A stretch of 25,816 nt of DNA from Christensenella sp. UBA4263 (GCA_002395225.1 DGWH01000015.1:20319-46134), one strand, 5' to 3'; positions 13,456-21,726 are shown, counted from the first letter of the stretch. A program made the numbers and translations. Notes: a model not told the origin generated them from the sequence alone.

Positions 13456-16101
13456 GTGCCTAACACTATGAAAAAGCACTTCCTTCCATTCGTGGTCGTT
13501 CTGTGCCTGATGCTGATTTTCTCTGTTTCAGCACTGGCTGCGTACAGCAATGTGTACGGACTTACCACCACGCGGATCCGTGTACGTGATTCCGCCTCGA
13601 CCTCCAGTGCTGTTTTTGACAACATTGAGCAGAATAGGCTTGTCTATGTCAACGAAAGCAAAGACAGCGGCGGGACGACCTTCCTTCATGTCAAGTACCG
13701 GACACTTGAGGGAAAAAACGGAAACGGCTGGATCGCGCTGGGAAGCGGCGGATCCACCTACGTGGAAATCCTGTCAGATGAACGCGCACAAAATGAATAC
13801 AGTGTCAGCGGCGGAAACCTGCCCTCAGCCGCAGCGGGGACCAAATCTGCCTCAGAGCGGGAAGCCCTCCGCAGCAAAACCTCCGCTCAGTCCACCGAGG
13901 CACCCGCCGCACCCGCGGCCTCCTCTCCGCTTTCCGGCGCTTCAGATGCCGTTATCCGGGATGTCCAGGAAAAACTGAAAGCCATCGGCTTCTATGCCGG
14001 CGATATCACCGGCCGGGCCGGTGAGAAAACCCTTCAGGCCATTAAGGCGTTTCAGAAGAAAATCGGTCTGGATGAAACCGGCGAACTGACCAAAACCACT
14101 CTGGCACGGCTGGATGAGCGCTATGCCGCGCTCCGGCAGAACCAGACAGAAAAGACCGATTCAGAGGAAACCGAAAACGCCAACTCCGGCGTTTCCGCCC
14201 GTACCATTGAACAGGTTCAGACCAAACTGAAAACGCTTGATTTCTACTCGGGCGATATTACCGGAAAAGTGGGCGAAAAAACCACGGGTGCCATTATCGC
14301 CTTCCAGACGCGCTATGGACTCAGCCCGGACGGCATCATCGGCAAGGCCACGCTGACCAAGCTGGATGAGGTCTATAACGCCTATCAGTCCTCGGATTCC
14401 CTCACGCCGCCCGAAACAACCACTGCGGCAGCCTCTGCTCCCTCCGCCGATTCAGGCACCATTCGCCAGGTCCAGGAGAAGCTGAAGACGCTCGGCTTTT
14501 ATTCGGGCGAGGTGACCGGCAATGCCGGCAGCAAAACCACCGCTGCCATCACAGCATTCCAGCAGAAATACGGTCTCACGGCTGACGGCATCCCCGGCAG
14601 TGCTACGCTGAAGAAGCTTGACGAGGTTCTCGCCGATGCCTCTGCCAAACCGGCAGAATCCGCCTCAGCTCCCTCCGCTGATTCAGGCACCATTCGCCAG
14701 GTCCAGGAGAAACTGAAGACGCTCGGCTTTTATTCCGGTGAGGTGACCGGCAATGCCGGCAGCAAAACCACCGCTGCCATCAAGGCGTTCCAGCAGAAAT
14801 ATGGCCTCACGGCTGACGGCATCCCCGGCAGCACCACCCTGAAAAAGCTTGACGAGGTTCTCGCCGGTGCCTCTGGCAATTCCTCTACCGAATCCACGGA
14901 ATCTGCCCCGGCTTCCTCCGCCTCCTCCGGCACCATCCGCCAGGTTCAGGAAAAGCTGAAGGCCCTGGGACTGTACTCAGGCGAGGTGACCGGCAACGCC
15001 GGCAGCAAGACCACGGCCGCCATCAAGGCATTCCAGGAGAAATACGGTCTGACGGCCGACGGCATCCCCGGCAGCGCCACCCTGAAGAAGCTGGATGAGG
15101 TCTATTCCTCACAGGGATCCAAAGAAAAGGAAGCGGATGACCCGGACAAGTCCGCTTCCCTTCCCTCGGATACCATCCGTCAGCTCCAGGAGAAACTCAA
15201 GGCCCTCGGCTTTTACTCCGGTGAGATCACCGGAAAGATCGGCAGCAAAACCACAGCTGCCATCAAAGCCTTTCAGCAGAAATACGGCCTCACGGCCGAC
15301 GGCATCCCCGGCAGTGCTACCCTGAAGAAGCTGGATGAGGTGTATAAAAACCGCTCATTCTCTTCCTCCGGCAGCACCTCCGCTTCCGCCTCGGCCATCA
15401 AAAACGCCCAGACAAAGCTGAAAGAGCTCGGGTTTTACTCCGGCGAGGTCACCGGCTCCATCGGTGACAAGACCACCGCAGCCATCCGAGCTTTCCAGAA
15501 AAAATACGGCCTCACGGCCGACGGAGTTCTTGGCAGTGTCACCATTGCCAAGATCAACTCCGTCTATAAAGCCTCCAGCGCCTCCAAGACCTCTTCCGGC
15601 AGTTCCTCCTCTTCCGCACACCGGCAGATTTACAACCTGGACTGGTTTAAAGCCAAGAACAACAAACTGCTGGGACACCTCGGCCTCACCAAGGGACATA
15701 CCGTCCGTCTCACAGACCTGAACAGCGGCAAATCCCTGAACGTCGCCATCCAGTCCGCCGGAAATCATCTGGACGTGGAGCCGCTGACCAAGGAGGACAC
15801 CGAAACCTTTCTCAGCATCTATCACGTCTCCTCTGCCTCCAAAATCACGTTCATCCGCCGCTCAGGCCTGGTCACCACCGAATACGGATACCGCATTGTC
15901 TGTTCGTACTACGGGCAGCCTCACGGCTCGCAGCTGATTCATACCAACAACTACAACGGCCAGTTCTGCATTCATTTTCTGCATTCAAAGACACATGGCA
16001 GCAACGTGGTCGACGGGGATCATCAGGCCTGCATCCGCAAGGCCGTTGCCCATTACGGTTCCAGCAATGTGAAAGTCATTCAGACCGAGGATGATCTGTG
16101 A
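13456..16101 (+). CDS. Secreted multi-repeat peptidoglycan-binding protein with SH3-like region and unrecognised C-terminal domain
   Basis: A secreted cell-wall protein of 881 residues. I chose GTG at 13456 because AAAGGTG lies about 8 nt upstream; ATG at 13468 is the alternative and leaves the same signal sequence (MKKHFLPFVVVLCLMLIF, cleavage near ALA-AYS). Residues about 30-105 resemble a bacterial SH3 domain (TTTRIRVRDSASTSSAVFD). After a Ser/Ala/Pro-rich linker come seven PG_binding_1 repeats starting at residues 167, 251, 336, 413, 494, 574 and 648, each with the pattern VQEKLK-LGFYSGEVTG ... AIKAFQ-KYGLTADGIPG. The last 160 residues (about 722-881) form a domain with conserved-looking H771-x-D773, C838-x-H840, H847 and H856 (GNHLDVEPL, FCIHF, KTHGS, DHQ). 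Similar domains recur in secreted Clostridia proteins, to my recollection without assigned function; a cell-wall hydrolase or transpeptidase role is conceivable. The gene is monocistronic. Confidence 0.85.
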   Translation: MPNTMKKHFLPFVVVLCLMLIFSVSALAAYSNVYGLTTTRIRVRDSASTSSAVFDNIEQNRLVYVNESKDSGGTTFLHVKYRTLEGKNGNGWIALGSGGSTYVEILSDERAQNEYSVSGGNLPSAAAGTKSASEREALRSKTSAQSTEAPAAPAASSPLSGASDAVIRDVQEKLKAIGFYAGDITGRAGEKTLQAIKAFQKKIGLDETGELTKTTLARLDERYAALRQNQTEKTDSEETENANSGVSARTIEQVQTKLKTLDFYSGDITGKVGEKTTGAIIAFQTRYGLSPDGIIGKATLTKLDEVYNAYQSSDSLTPPETTTAAASAPSADSGTIRQVQEKLKTLGFYSGEVTGNAGSKTTAAITAFQQKYGLTADGIPGSATLKKLDEVLADASAKPAESASAPSADSGTIRQVQEKLKTLGFYSGEVTGNAGSKTTAAIKAFQQKYGLTADGIPGSTTLKKLDEVLAGASGNSSTESTESAPASSASSGTIRQVQEKLKALGLYSGEVTGNAGSKTTAAIKAFQEKYGLTADGIPGSATLKKLDEVYSSQGSKEKEADDPDKSASLPSDTIRQLQEKLKALGFYSGEITGKIGSKTTAAIKAFQQKYGLTADGIPGSATLKKLDEVYKNRSFSSSGSTSASASAIKNAQTKLKELGFYSGEVTGSIGDKTTAAIRAFQKKYGLTADGVLGSVTIAKINSVYKASSASKTSSGSSSSSAHRQIYNLDWFKAKNNKLLGHLGLTKGHTVRLTDLNSGKSLNVAIQSAGNHLDVEPLTKEDTETFLSIYHVSSASKITFIRRSGLVTTEYGYRIVCSYYGQPHGSQLIHTNNYNGQFCIHFLHSKTHGSNVVDGDHQACIRKAVAHYGSSNVKVIQTEDDL
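13954..15567 (+). repeat. Seven tandem peptidoglycan-binding repeats within the coding sequence
   Basis: Repeat starts are at 13954, 14206, 14461, 14692, 14935, 15175 and 15397. Repeats 3 and 4 (231 bp apart) are nearly identical over their DNA including the preceding linker (GATTCAGGCACCATTCGCCA), which shows a recent in-frame duplication; repeats 5 and 6 are slightly more diverged and repeats 1, 2 and 7 are oldest. Confidence 0.9.
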
Positions 16102-16135
16102 TTGAACAGCAGACCGTATCGCATATCACCGCATG

Positions 16136-16193
16136 AAAAGGGATAAAGAAAAGAGACTGCCTCCTCAGCCGTCTCCTTCCTTTATCCCTTTTT
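16136..16193. terminator. Bidirectional terminator between the convergent cell-wall and SDR genes
   Basis: AAAAGGGATAAAG (16136-16148) pairs with CTTTATCCCTTTT (16180-16192), with an inner GAGAC/GTCTC stem. T-runs follow on both strands. The SDR stop codon (16182-16184) lies inside the stem, so terminator and coding end overlap. Confidence 0.85.
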
Positions 16194-16931
16194 CTGCTGC
16201 TGACGGGAAATCAGTGCGGCGTAGATTCCCCTGGGGAGCAGCCGCCCCAGAAAGACGCTGGCACGGACCGCCAGGCCCGGAATGATCAGGGGCTTTCCCC
16301 GGAAAAGGCCCCGGACCGCTGCCCGGGCCACTGCCGCCGCGTCCATTCCCCGCAGTGCGTTCCGCACCCCTGACCGTTCATCAAAACGTGTTCTGACCGG
16401 GCCCGGACACAGGGCACTGATGGAAATCCCGGAGCCGCGTTCGCGCATTTCCTGCCTGACAGCCAGTGTAAGACTGGTCACATAGGATTTGCTGGCATAA
16501 TACACGGCCATGTGCGGCCCTGCCGGCAGCAGTCCTGCCACGGAGGCCACATTCAGGATATAGGCCCTCCGTCCCTGCATCACCTGCAGTCCCGTCCGGA
16601 GCAGGTGAGTCAGTGCCATGCAGTTGACCCGGACAATCTCATCCATTTTCCCCGGATCCATCCGGTCCAGGTCCCCCAGGGAGCCAAGCCCCGCATTGTT
16701 GATCAAAAGATCCGGCTGAAAAGCCCGCAGTTCCTCCTCAAGGCAGTACACATCCGCCTCACGGTTCAGGTCCAGCGCCCGCCACCGGCAGGACAGCTTC
16801 CCTGCCAGCGCGGCCAGTCTTGTCTCATTTCGCCCTGTCAGAAACAGGGTATAGCCGCGTGCCGCCAGTTCCTCTGCCAGCGCAGCCCCGATTCCCGAAC
16901 TCGCCCCTGTAATGAATGCCTTCTTTTCCAC
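16182..16931 (-). CDS. Short-chain dehydrogenase/reductase (classical SDR, YqjQ/DltE-like)
   Basis: NAD(P)H-dependent oxidoreductase of 249 residues, a normal classical SDR length. The cofactor motif TGASSGIG is at the N terminus, NNAG follows in the fourth strand region, and the catalytic Ser-Tyr-Lys triad appears as NVASVAG ... YYASK. A basic residue after the second strand (LFLTGRNETR) favours NADP(H). The GTG at 16931 is the start because AGGAGG sits 5 nt upstream; the long open frame beyond it overlaps a palindrome and the next gene. The C terminus is hydrophobic and basic (VFLGRLLPRGIYAAL), as in SDRs that act on lipid-like substrates. The substrate is unknown. It follows the flavoprotein gene on the same strand but is separated by a 32-bp perfect palindrome. 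Confidence 0.88.
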   Translation of the reverse strand: MEKKAFITGASSGIGAALAEELAARGYTLFLTGRNETRLAALAGKLSCRWRALDLNREADVYCLEEELRAFQPDLLINNAGLGSLGDLDRMDPGKMDEIVRVNCMALTHLLRTGLQVMQGRRAYILNVASVAGLLPAGPHMAVYYASKSYVTSLTLAVRQEMRERGSGISISALCPGPVRTRFDERSGVRNALRGMDAAAVARAAVRGLFRGKPLIIPGLAVRASVFLGRLLPRGIYAALISRQQQKKG

Positions 16932-16950
16932 GGTTTCCTCCTGATATCCG

Positions 16951-16982
16951 AAAGGCCGGTCCTGTGCACAGGACCGGCCTTT
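16951..16982 (-). terminator. 32-bp perfect palindrome after the flavoprotein gene
   Basis: The arm AAAGGCCGGTCCTG with centre TGCA pairs completely with its other half. It begins 17 nt past the flavoprotein stop. The T-run is only TTT on the minus strand, so it is a weak terminator or attenuator, allowing some read-through to the SDR gene. Confidence 0.6.
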
Positions 16983-16998
16983 GGCATGGAACGGATGA

Positions 16999-18882
16999 TT
17001 ATTTGTCGCAGTAGGCAGCTGCCTGTTCGCCGGCAATGCGGCCAAAGACCACAAAGTCAGCAACGGCATTTCCGCCAAGACGGTTGGCGCCATGAACGCC
17101 GCCAGTTACCTCGCCTGCCGCAAAGAGGCCGGGAATCACGGCACCCTCGGCGTTCAGGACCTGTGTATTGGAATCAATGCACAGACCGCCCATCGTATGA
17201 TGGATGCCGGCCGTCACCTTGACCGCATAGAACGGCGCCGTCTCCAGCGGAGAAGCGAAGCTGGTACGTCCGAATTCCGGATCGTTTTTCTCCGCCACAT
17301 AGCCGTTCCAGGTCTTCATCGTCTCGGCAAATGCCTCTGCCGGGATCTCAAGCGCTTTTGCCAGATCCTCATAGGTTTCGCCGCTGAGCATCAGGCCGCG
17401 GTTGATGTATCCCTGGATAACCGAGGAGGCATCCACCATCTTCTGGTCGACAATCAGCCAGCTGAAAGAACCGGGCTGGGCAATTTCCGCTGCGGAAACC
17501 ACATCACGGGTACCGACTTCGTCAATAAACCGCTTTCCTTCTGCATTGACCAGGATGGCGCCGTCGCCGCGCAGACCTTCCGTAATCAGGGAAGCCGTGT
17601 CCGCCTGAACGGTGGGATGGATCTGAATCTGGTCCATGTCCACGGTCGCCGCTCCCAGCTCAGAGGCCATCTGGATGCCCTGTCCCTGAATGCCGGCCGC
17701 ATTGGTGGTCATGAAACCGGCCAGTTCCGGCTTGTACTGCACAACCATTTCCAGATTGGCACCAAAGCCGCCCGTGGTCAGCACGACGGCCTTCGCATTG
17801 ACGACCACCGCATTCCCGCTCTTGCCGGCAGCAACGACACCGGTGGCTTTTCCGGATTCATCTTTCAGAATCTTTACGGCTGTCGTATTGAGCATCAGGG
17901 TGATATTCTCGCGGGCCTTTACCGCTTCCTCAAGAAGCGGAACGGTATAGGCACCCACAGAAACCACTTTGCCCTCGGCATTCACCGGACGATGAATACG
18001 CTTGACGGAAGCACCGCCGAAAGCGGCCACGTTGTTGAGATCAATTCCAATCGTGGAAAGCCAGGCAATCGCTGCCTCGCTGTTGCCCACCAGGGTATTG
18101 ACCAGCTCCGGATTGTTGAGACCCTTGCCGCCGATCATCGTATCCAGCGCAAACAGCTCGACGCTGTCAAAATACCCTTCCGGCTTGGCCTGATACGCAT
18201 CCCACTGTTCCTTGACCTTTGCCGCAAGTGCCGCAATTGCGGCATTGTCAGCATAATTTTCCGCCGCCTTCAGGGTCTTTTCCACACCGGCAGCCTCATC
18301 AAAGGTGTTCTTATCCTGGAACTCGGTTTTGGCCGCGTTCATGCCGCCGGTTGCCTTGACGCTGTTGCCGCCGACAGCCGGCTGGCTCTCCAGGATAACC
18401 ACTTTCTTTCCGGCATCCGCTGCCGTGACAGCAGCCACCATGCCGGCACCGCCGGCGCCGACGATCACCACGTCCGCCTCCAGCGTCACATTTTCCTCTT
18501 TCTTCTCGCCCGCTTCCCGAACATAATCATCCGGGTTGACGCCGGCCGCCGTCAGTGCCTGACGGGTTGCCTCAATCACCGCTGCGCGGGTAACCCCTGC
18601 AAAGGTCGCACCGGAGTAGGTGTCCACAATGCCGTTGTTCTCCTCGAACTCCTCCGGCCACTCCTCAACGACCTTTGAGCCAATGCCGGCGGTTTCGCCG
18701 TCGCCCTTGATATCGACATCGACGATCTTGTCCCCGTCCAGCTTGACGCTGACCTCGATTTCACCGCCGTATCCCTGGACCGTTGCAGATCCCTCTGCCG
18801 TCGTATTCTCCGCCAGTGCAGCGGGCAGAATACTCATCATCAGGACCAGGACCATCAGAAAGGCAAAAAGTCGGTTCTTCAT
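16999..18882 (-). CDS. Secreted FMN/FAD flavoprotein reductase (fumarate reductase/urocanate reductase-like)
   Basis: Extracytoplasmic respiratory-type reductase of 627 residues. A signal peptide (MKNRLFAFLMVLVLMMSILP, cleavage after ALA24) precedes an FMN-binding domain (about 30-115) with the ApbE flavinylation motif YSGAT, where Thr93 should carry covalent FMN. The FAD domain starts with DVVIVGAGGAG (G142, G144, G147) and continues through the flavocytochrome c fold. Active-site elements of the fumarate reductase group are visible: QIHPT, GTRDVVSAAE, GIHHTMGG and NRLGGNA. Related enzymes reduce fumarate, urocanate, methacrylate or other enoates, with electrons delivered by membrane or extracellular flavin transfer. 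The exact acceptor cannot be read. No lipobox, haem motif or ApbE gene is present in the window. A strong TATAAT promoter and AGGAGG ribosome site suggest good expression. Confidence 0.9.
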   Translation of the reverse strand: MKNRLFAFLMVLVLMMSILPAALAENTTAEGSATVQGYGGEIEVSVKLDGDKIVDVDIKGDGETAGIGSKVVEEWPEEFEENNGIVDTYSGATFAGVTRAAVIEATRQALTAAGVNPDDYVREAGEKKEENVTLEADVVIVGAGGAGMVAAVTAADAGKKVVILESQPAVGGNSVKATGGMNAAKTEFQDKNTFDEAAGVEKTLKAAENYADNAAIAALAAKVKEQWDAYQAKPEGYFDSVELFALDTMIGGKGLNNPELVNTLVGNSEAAIAWLSTIGIDLNNVAAFGGASVKRIHRPVNAEGKVVSVGAYTVPLLEEAVKARENITLMLNTTAVKILKDESGKATGVVAAGKSGNAVVVNAKAVVLTTGGFGANLEMVVQYKPELAGFMTTNAAGIQGQGIQMASELGAATVDMDQIQIHPTVQADTASLITEGLRGDGAILVNAEGKRFIDEVGTRDVVSAAEIAQPGSFSWLIVDQKMVDASSVIQGYINRGLMLSGETYEDLAKALEIPAEAFAETMKTWNGYVAEKNDPEFGRTSFASPLETAPFYAVKVTAGIHHTMGGLCIDSNTQVLNAEGAVIPGLFAAGEVTGGVHGANRLGGNAVADFVVFGRIAGEQAAAYCDK

Positions 18883-19030
18883 GCAGTTTCCTCCTTTTTT
18901 GTCTCAGGCGCCGTGGCGATGTCTGTTTTTCGACTCTTTGTCCGCGCCTGCCTGTAACAAACTGCTGCCAGAGCAGCAGGCCACCTCCGTTCCCTGAGCT
19001 CCCTCTTTCCGGAAATCTCAAGGTATGTGC

Positions 19031-19059
19031 ATTATATCAAAAGAAAACCTCTTTTTAAA
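19031..19059 (-). promoter_or_regulatory. Promoter of the flavoprotein gene with operator-like palindrome
   Basis: On the minus strand TTTAAA (19054-19059), 17-bp spacer, perfect TATAAT (19031-19036). The inverted repeat CTCTTT-TT-AAAGAG (19049-19062) covers the -35 box and is a candidate regulator site. Confidence 0.65.
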
Positions 19060-19153
19060 GAGCATCATTTTGTGACCGGGTCCTGGACCGCTGGTTTCCG
19101 GCGCTCCTATTTGACTAGTCGACGCGCGCGTCGGGCCCGCTTCATTTCGTCTA

Positions 19154-19182
19154 TTGTTTGGGTTTCGCTTTTGTGATACACT
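19154..19182 (+). promoter_or_regulatory. Promoter of the cardiolipin synthase gene
   Basis: TTGTTT (19154-19159), 17-bp spacer, TACACT (19177-19182). It places the start of transcription about 30 nt before the ATG. Confidence 0.55.
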
Positions 19183-19219
19183 ACGCATGAAAGGATTGAT
19201 ACGAGGAAGGCCTGTATTT

Positions 19220-20788
19220 ATGATCCAAACGAAGTTCAAAACCGTTGAAAGCAAGGCATATGTCAAAAACGGCGCTCTCCGGCTGCTTTTTGTCGGTGCC
19301 GCCATCGTCGCTGAAATTGCCTACATGATGTACGTCATGGGCGAGTTCAGTGCCATTCATCCCTGGGTTTCCGCCGGAATCTCCATTCTGGCTTTCATCG
19401 TTGCTCTGATTATTTACGGAAGGCATGAAAATTCAGCCATGAAAATGGTCTGGATGCTGCTCATCATCGCTGTCCCGCCCTTCGGTGCATTCATGTATCT
19501 GCTTACGGGTCTCACGGGAACGACCCACGCCATGCGCAGACGCTTCATTTCCGTTGACAACCGCCTGCAGCCCTATCTCCCCGACGATGCCCCGGTTCTT
19601 CAAGCCCTTGAAAACACGGAACAAAGTCCCGTCGGACAGTTTCGATACGTCCGGAACATGTCCGGGTTTCCGGTCTACAACAACAGCCATATCGAGTTTT
19701 TCCCCGATACCCTTGACATTCTCGAACGGATGAAAACCGACCTTCGCGCGGCAAAACAGTTTATTTTTCTCGAATACTACGCCATTGAGGACCGGACCGT
19801 TTTCTCGGAAATTCACGAAATCCTCCGTGAACGGGTTCAGGCCGGTGTTGATGTCCGCCTTTTTTACGATGATATCGGTTCCGTCTTCTTTATCGACAAG
19901 GATTTCGTCCGGAAAATGGAACAGGACGGCATCAAATGCCGGATTTTTAACCCCATGCTCCCCCTGGCCAATGTCTTCATGAACAACCGGGATCACCGGA
20001 AGATCACCGTGATTGACGGCATCATTGCCTATACCGGCGGCTTCAACATGGCCGATGAATACTTTAACATTACCAGTCCGTACGGCCACTGGAAGGATAC
20101 CGGCGTCCGTCTGGAGGGGGAAGCCGCCCGCTCCATGACCTATATGTTCCTTGAAACCTGGAACGCCATCCGCGGAAAAAATCTGGAGGATCCGGACTTT
20201 GCGCCGCTCTTTCCCGAGCTCCCGCCGGTCTTTTCTGACTGCGGCTATATTCAGCCCTACGGCGACAGTCCCCTGACCTTTGAGCACGTCGCCGAGAACG
20301 TCTATATGAACCTTCTCAACGGCGCCAAAAAGTACTGCTGGTTTACCACACCGTATCTGATCATCACCGATGAAATGGTCCGCTCCTTTCTGCTGGCGGC
20401 CGGCCGCGGCGTTGATATCCGCATCATCACCCCCGGCATTCCCGATAAGCGAATGGTTTATCAGGTTACCCGCAGTTCCTATCGCACTCTGGTCCGTCAC
20501 GGCATCCGGATCTTTGAATACACCCCCGGTTTCTGTCATGCCAAACAATGTGTCTGTGACGATGAACTGGCCGTCTGCGGCACCATCAACCTGGATTACC
20601 GCAGTCTTTACCATCACTTTGAGGACGGCGTCCTGATGTACGGCTGTCAGGCTGTTCATGACATCAAAGCCGATTTTGACCATTTGCTGCCGCAGTGCAA
20701 AGAAGTGACCGAGCTGTATACCCACCATGTTCCGCTTCCGGCCCGCATCTGGGAAACCATTCTGCGCATTCTGGCTCCGCTGTTCTGA
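19220..20788 (+). CDS. cls: Cardiolipin synthase (phospholipase D superfamily)
   Basis: Membrane enzyme that joins two phosphatidylglycerol molecules into cardiolipin and glycerol. The 522-residue protein has two N-terminal membrane segments (LRLLFVGAAIVAEIAYMMYV and a second near AGISILAFIVALIIYG), the linker motif HENSAMKMVWMLLI, and two HKD catalytic motifs: H259-R-K with D downstream (DHRKITVID), and H440-A-K with D (CHAKQCVCDD) followed by GTINLDYRS. ATG 19220 follows GAGGAAGG by about 9 nt; an upstream in-frame start would begin inside the promoter. The HAD gene follows 131 nt later on the same strand. The family assignment is firm; lipid specificity among Cls homologues is assumed. Confidence 0.93.
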   Translation: MIQTKFKTVESKAYVKNGALRLLFVGAAIVAEIAYMMYVMGEFSAIHPWVSAGISILAFIVALIIYGRHENSAMKMVWMLLIIAVPPFGAFMYLLTGLTGTTHAMRRRFISVDNRLQPYLPDDAPVLQALENTEQSPVGQFRYVRNMSGFPVYNNSHIEFFPDTLDILERMKTDLRAAKQFIFLEYYAIEDRTVFSEIHEILRERVQAGVDVRLFYDDIGSVFFIDKDFVRKMEQDGIKCRIFNPMLPLANVFMNNRDHRKITVIDGIIAYTGGFNMADEYFNITSPYGHWKDTGVRLEGEAARSMTYMFLETWNAIRGKNLEDPDFAPLFPELPPVFSDCGYIQPYGDSPLTFEHVAENVYMNLLNGAKKYCWFTTPYLIITDEMVRSFLLAAGRGVDIRIITPGIPDKRMVYQVTRSSYRTLVRHGIRIFEYTPGFCHAKQCVCDDELAVCGTINLDYRSLYHHFEDGVLMYGCQAVHDIKADFDHLLPQCKEVTELYTHHVPLPARIWETILRILAPLF

Positions 20789-20919
20789 CACCTTTCGCCT
20801 GCCGCGTTTGGATTTTTCCTCCGCCGCTTTGCCTCTGCTCCCGTCTGGCCAGCCGACGCTGTGTCTTTGGCCCCGTCCCCCTGAACTTTCCTCTGCCTGT
20901 TTCTGAGAAAGGAACGCTT

Positions 20920-21726
20920 ATGACCGAACAACAGATCCGTGACCGCCTCGCTCCCGTAAAATGCTTTCTCCTGGATATGGACGGCACCTTCTATCTGGGA
21001 GACCGTCTGATTGAAGGCTCCCTCGATTTCCTTGATGCGCTGGAGAAAACCGGACGTACTGCCCGCTTCCTGACCAACAATTCCTCAAAATCCGCCTCCG
21101 TCTATGCACAGAAGCTGCAAAAGATGGGGGTCAGTCAGAAATACTGCGACGTCATCTCCTCCGGTCACGCTGCCGCTCATTACTGTCTTTCCCATTTTCC
21201 CGGCAAAACCTGCTACCTGCTGGGGAATCCCATGCTGAGTGCGGAAATGGAAGCCATGGGATTAACCCTGACATCGTCCGAAACTGGTGCCGATTATGTG
21301 CTGGTCGGATTTGATACCACCCTTGACTATCGGAAAATGTGCATTGTCTGCGACTATATCCGAAACGGCCTTCCGTATATCGCCACCCATCCGGACTACA
21401 ACTGCCCGACTGAAACCGGCTTCATTCCGGATATGGGCGCCATCATGGCCTTCATCGAGGCCAGCACCGGGCGAAAGGCAGATGTCATTCTGGGAAAACC
21501 CTATCGCGGGATCGTGGACGAGGCTCTGCTTCGCACCGGTTTCACCCTTCCCGAAATGGCCATGGTCGGCGACCGCCTGTATACCGATGTGGCCACCGGC
21601 GTTCGTCACGGAATGACCGGCATTCTGGTTCTTTCCGGCGAAGCCACGCTTGAGGATATTGAAACCTCGGACGTCAAGCCCGACCTGGTCTTTGGCCGGC
21701 TCAGCGACATGATTCCCTATCTCTGA
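20920..21726 (+). CDS. HAD-superfamily phosphatase, NagD/AraL type (class IIA)
   Basis: Cytoplasmic phosphatase of 268 residues, typical of the NagD group, which dephosphorylates sugar phosphates, nucleotides or glycolytic side products. The nucleophile motif is FLLDMDGTFYLGD (D19 and D21), followed by LTNNSS (motif II), GKPYRGIVD with the motif III lysine, and GDRLYTDVATG (motif IV). The large C2 cap lies between, with the family's ATHPDYNCPTETG stretch. ATG 20920 has AAAGGAACG upstream; the longer open frame running back into cls lacks a ribosome site. It probably shares the cls transcript, as there is no terminator between them. The natural substrate is unknown. Confidence 0.9.
   Translation: MTEQQIRDRLAPVKCFLLDMDGTFYLGDRLIEGSLDFLDALEKTGRTARFLTNNSSKSASVYAQKLQKMGVSQKYCDVISSGHAAAHYCLSHFPGKTCYLLGNPMLSAEMEAMGLTLTSSETGADYVLVGFDTTLDYRKMCIVCDYIRNGLPYIATHPDYNCPTETGFIPDMGAIMAFIEASTGRKADVILGKPYRGIVDEALLRTGFTLPEMAMVGDRLYTDVATGVRHGMTGILVLSGEATLEDIETSDVKPDLVFGRLSDMIPYL

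Larger units (their letters stand above)
18883..19219. other. Divergent intergenic region between the flavoprotein and cardiolipin synthase genes
   Basis: This 337-bp region holds a 140-nt leader of the flavoprotein gene with the hairpin CTGCTG-CTCTGG-CAGCAG (minus strand), its promoter and operator-like palindrome, a cluster of GC palindromes at 19113-19139, and the promoter of the cardiolipin synthase gene. No gene is apparent and no FMN-riboswitch signature was recognised. Confidence 0.6.

Noticed and set aside
13954..15567. CRISPR-like regular repetition
   Set aside because: The repeats are coding, in frame and about 220-255 bp apart, and encode PG_binding_1 domains; there are no short repeats with unique spacers.
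17092..18678. Open frame of about 528 codons opposite the flavoprotein gene
   Set aside because: The sense frame has a complete signal peptide, FMN and FAD motifs; the antisense product has no recognisable domain.
18883..19030. FMN riboswitch in the leader of the flavoprotein gene
   Set aside because: The leader is long enough and the gene is flavin-related, but no RFN-element consensus segments were recognised.
19433..20791. Open frame of about 452 codons opposite the cardiolipin synthase gene
   Set aside because: The sense frame has both HKD motifs; the antisense frame has no start signal or family resemblance.
20695..20919. N-terminal extension of the NagD-like protein
   Set aside because: It would overlap the end of cls in another frame and encodes a Pro/Ser/Cys-rich stretch unlike the family; the ATG at 20920 directly precedes the HAD core.
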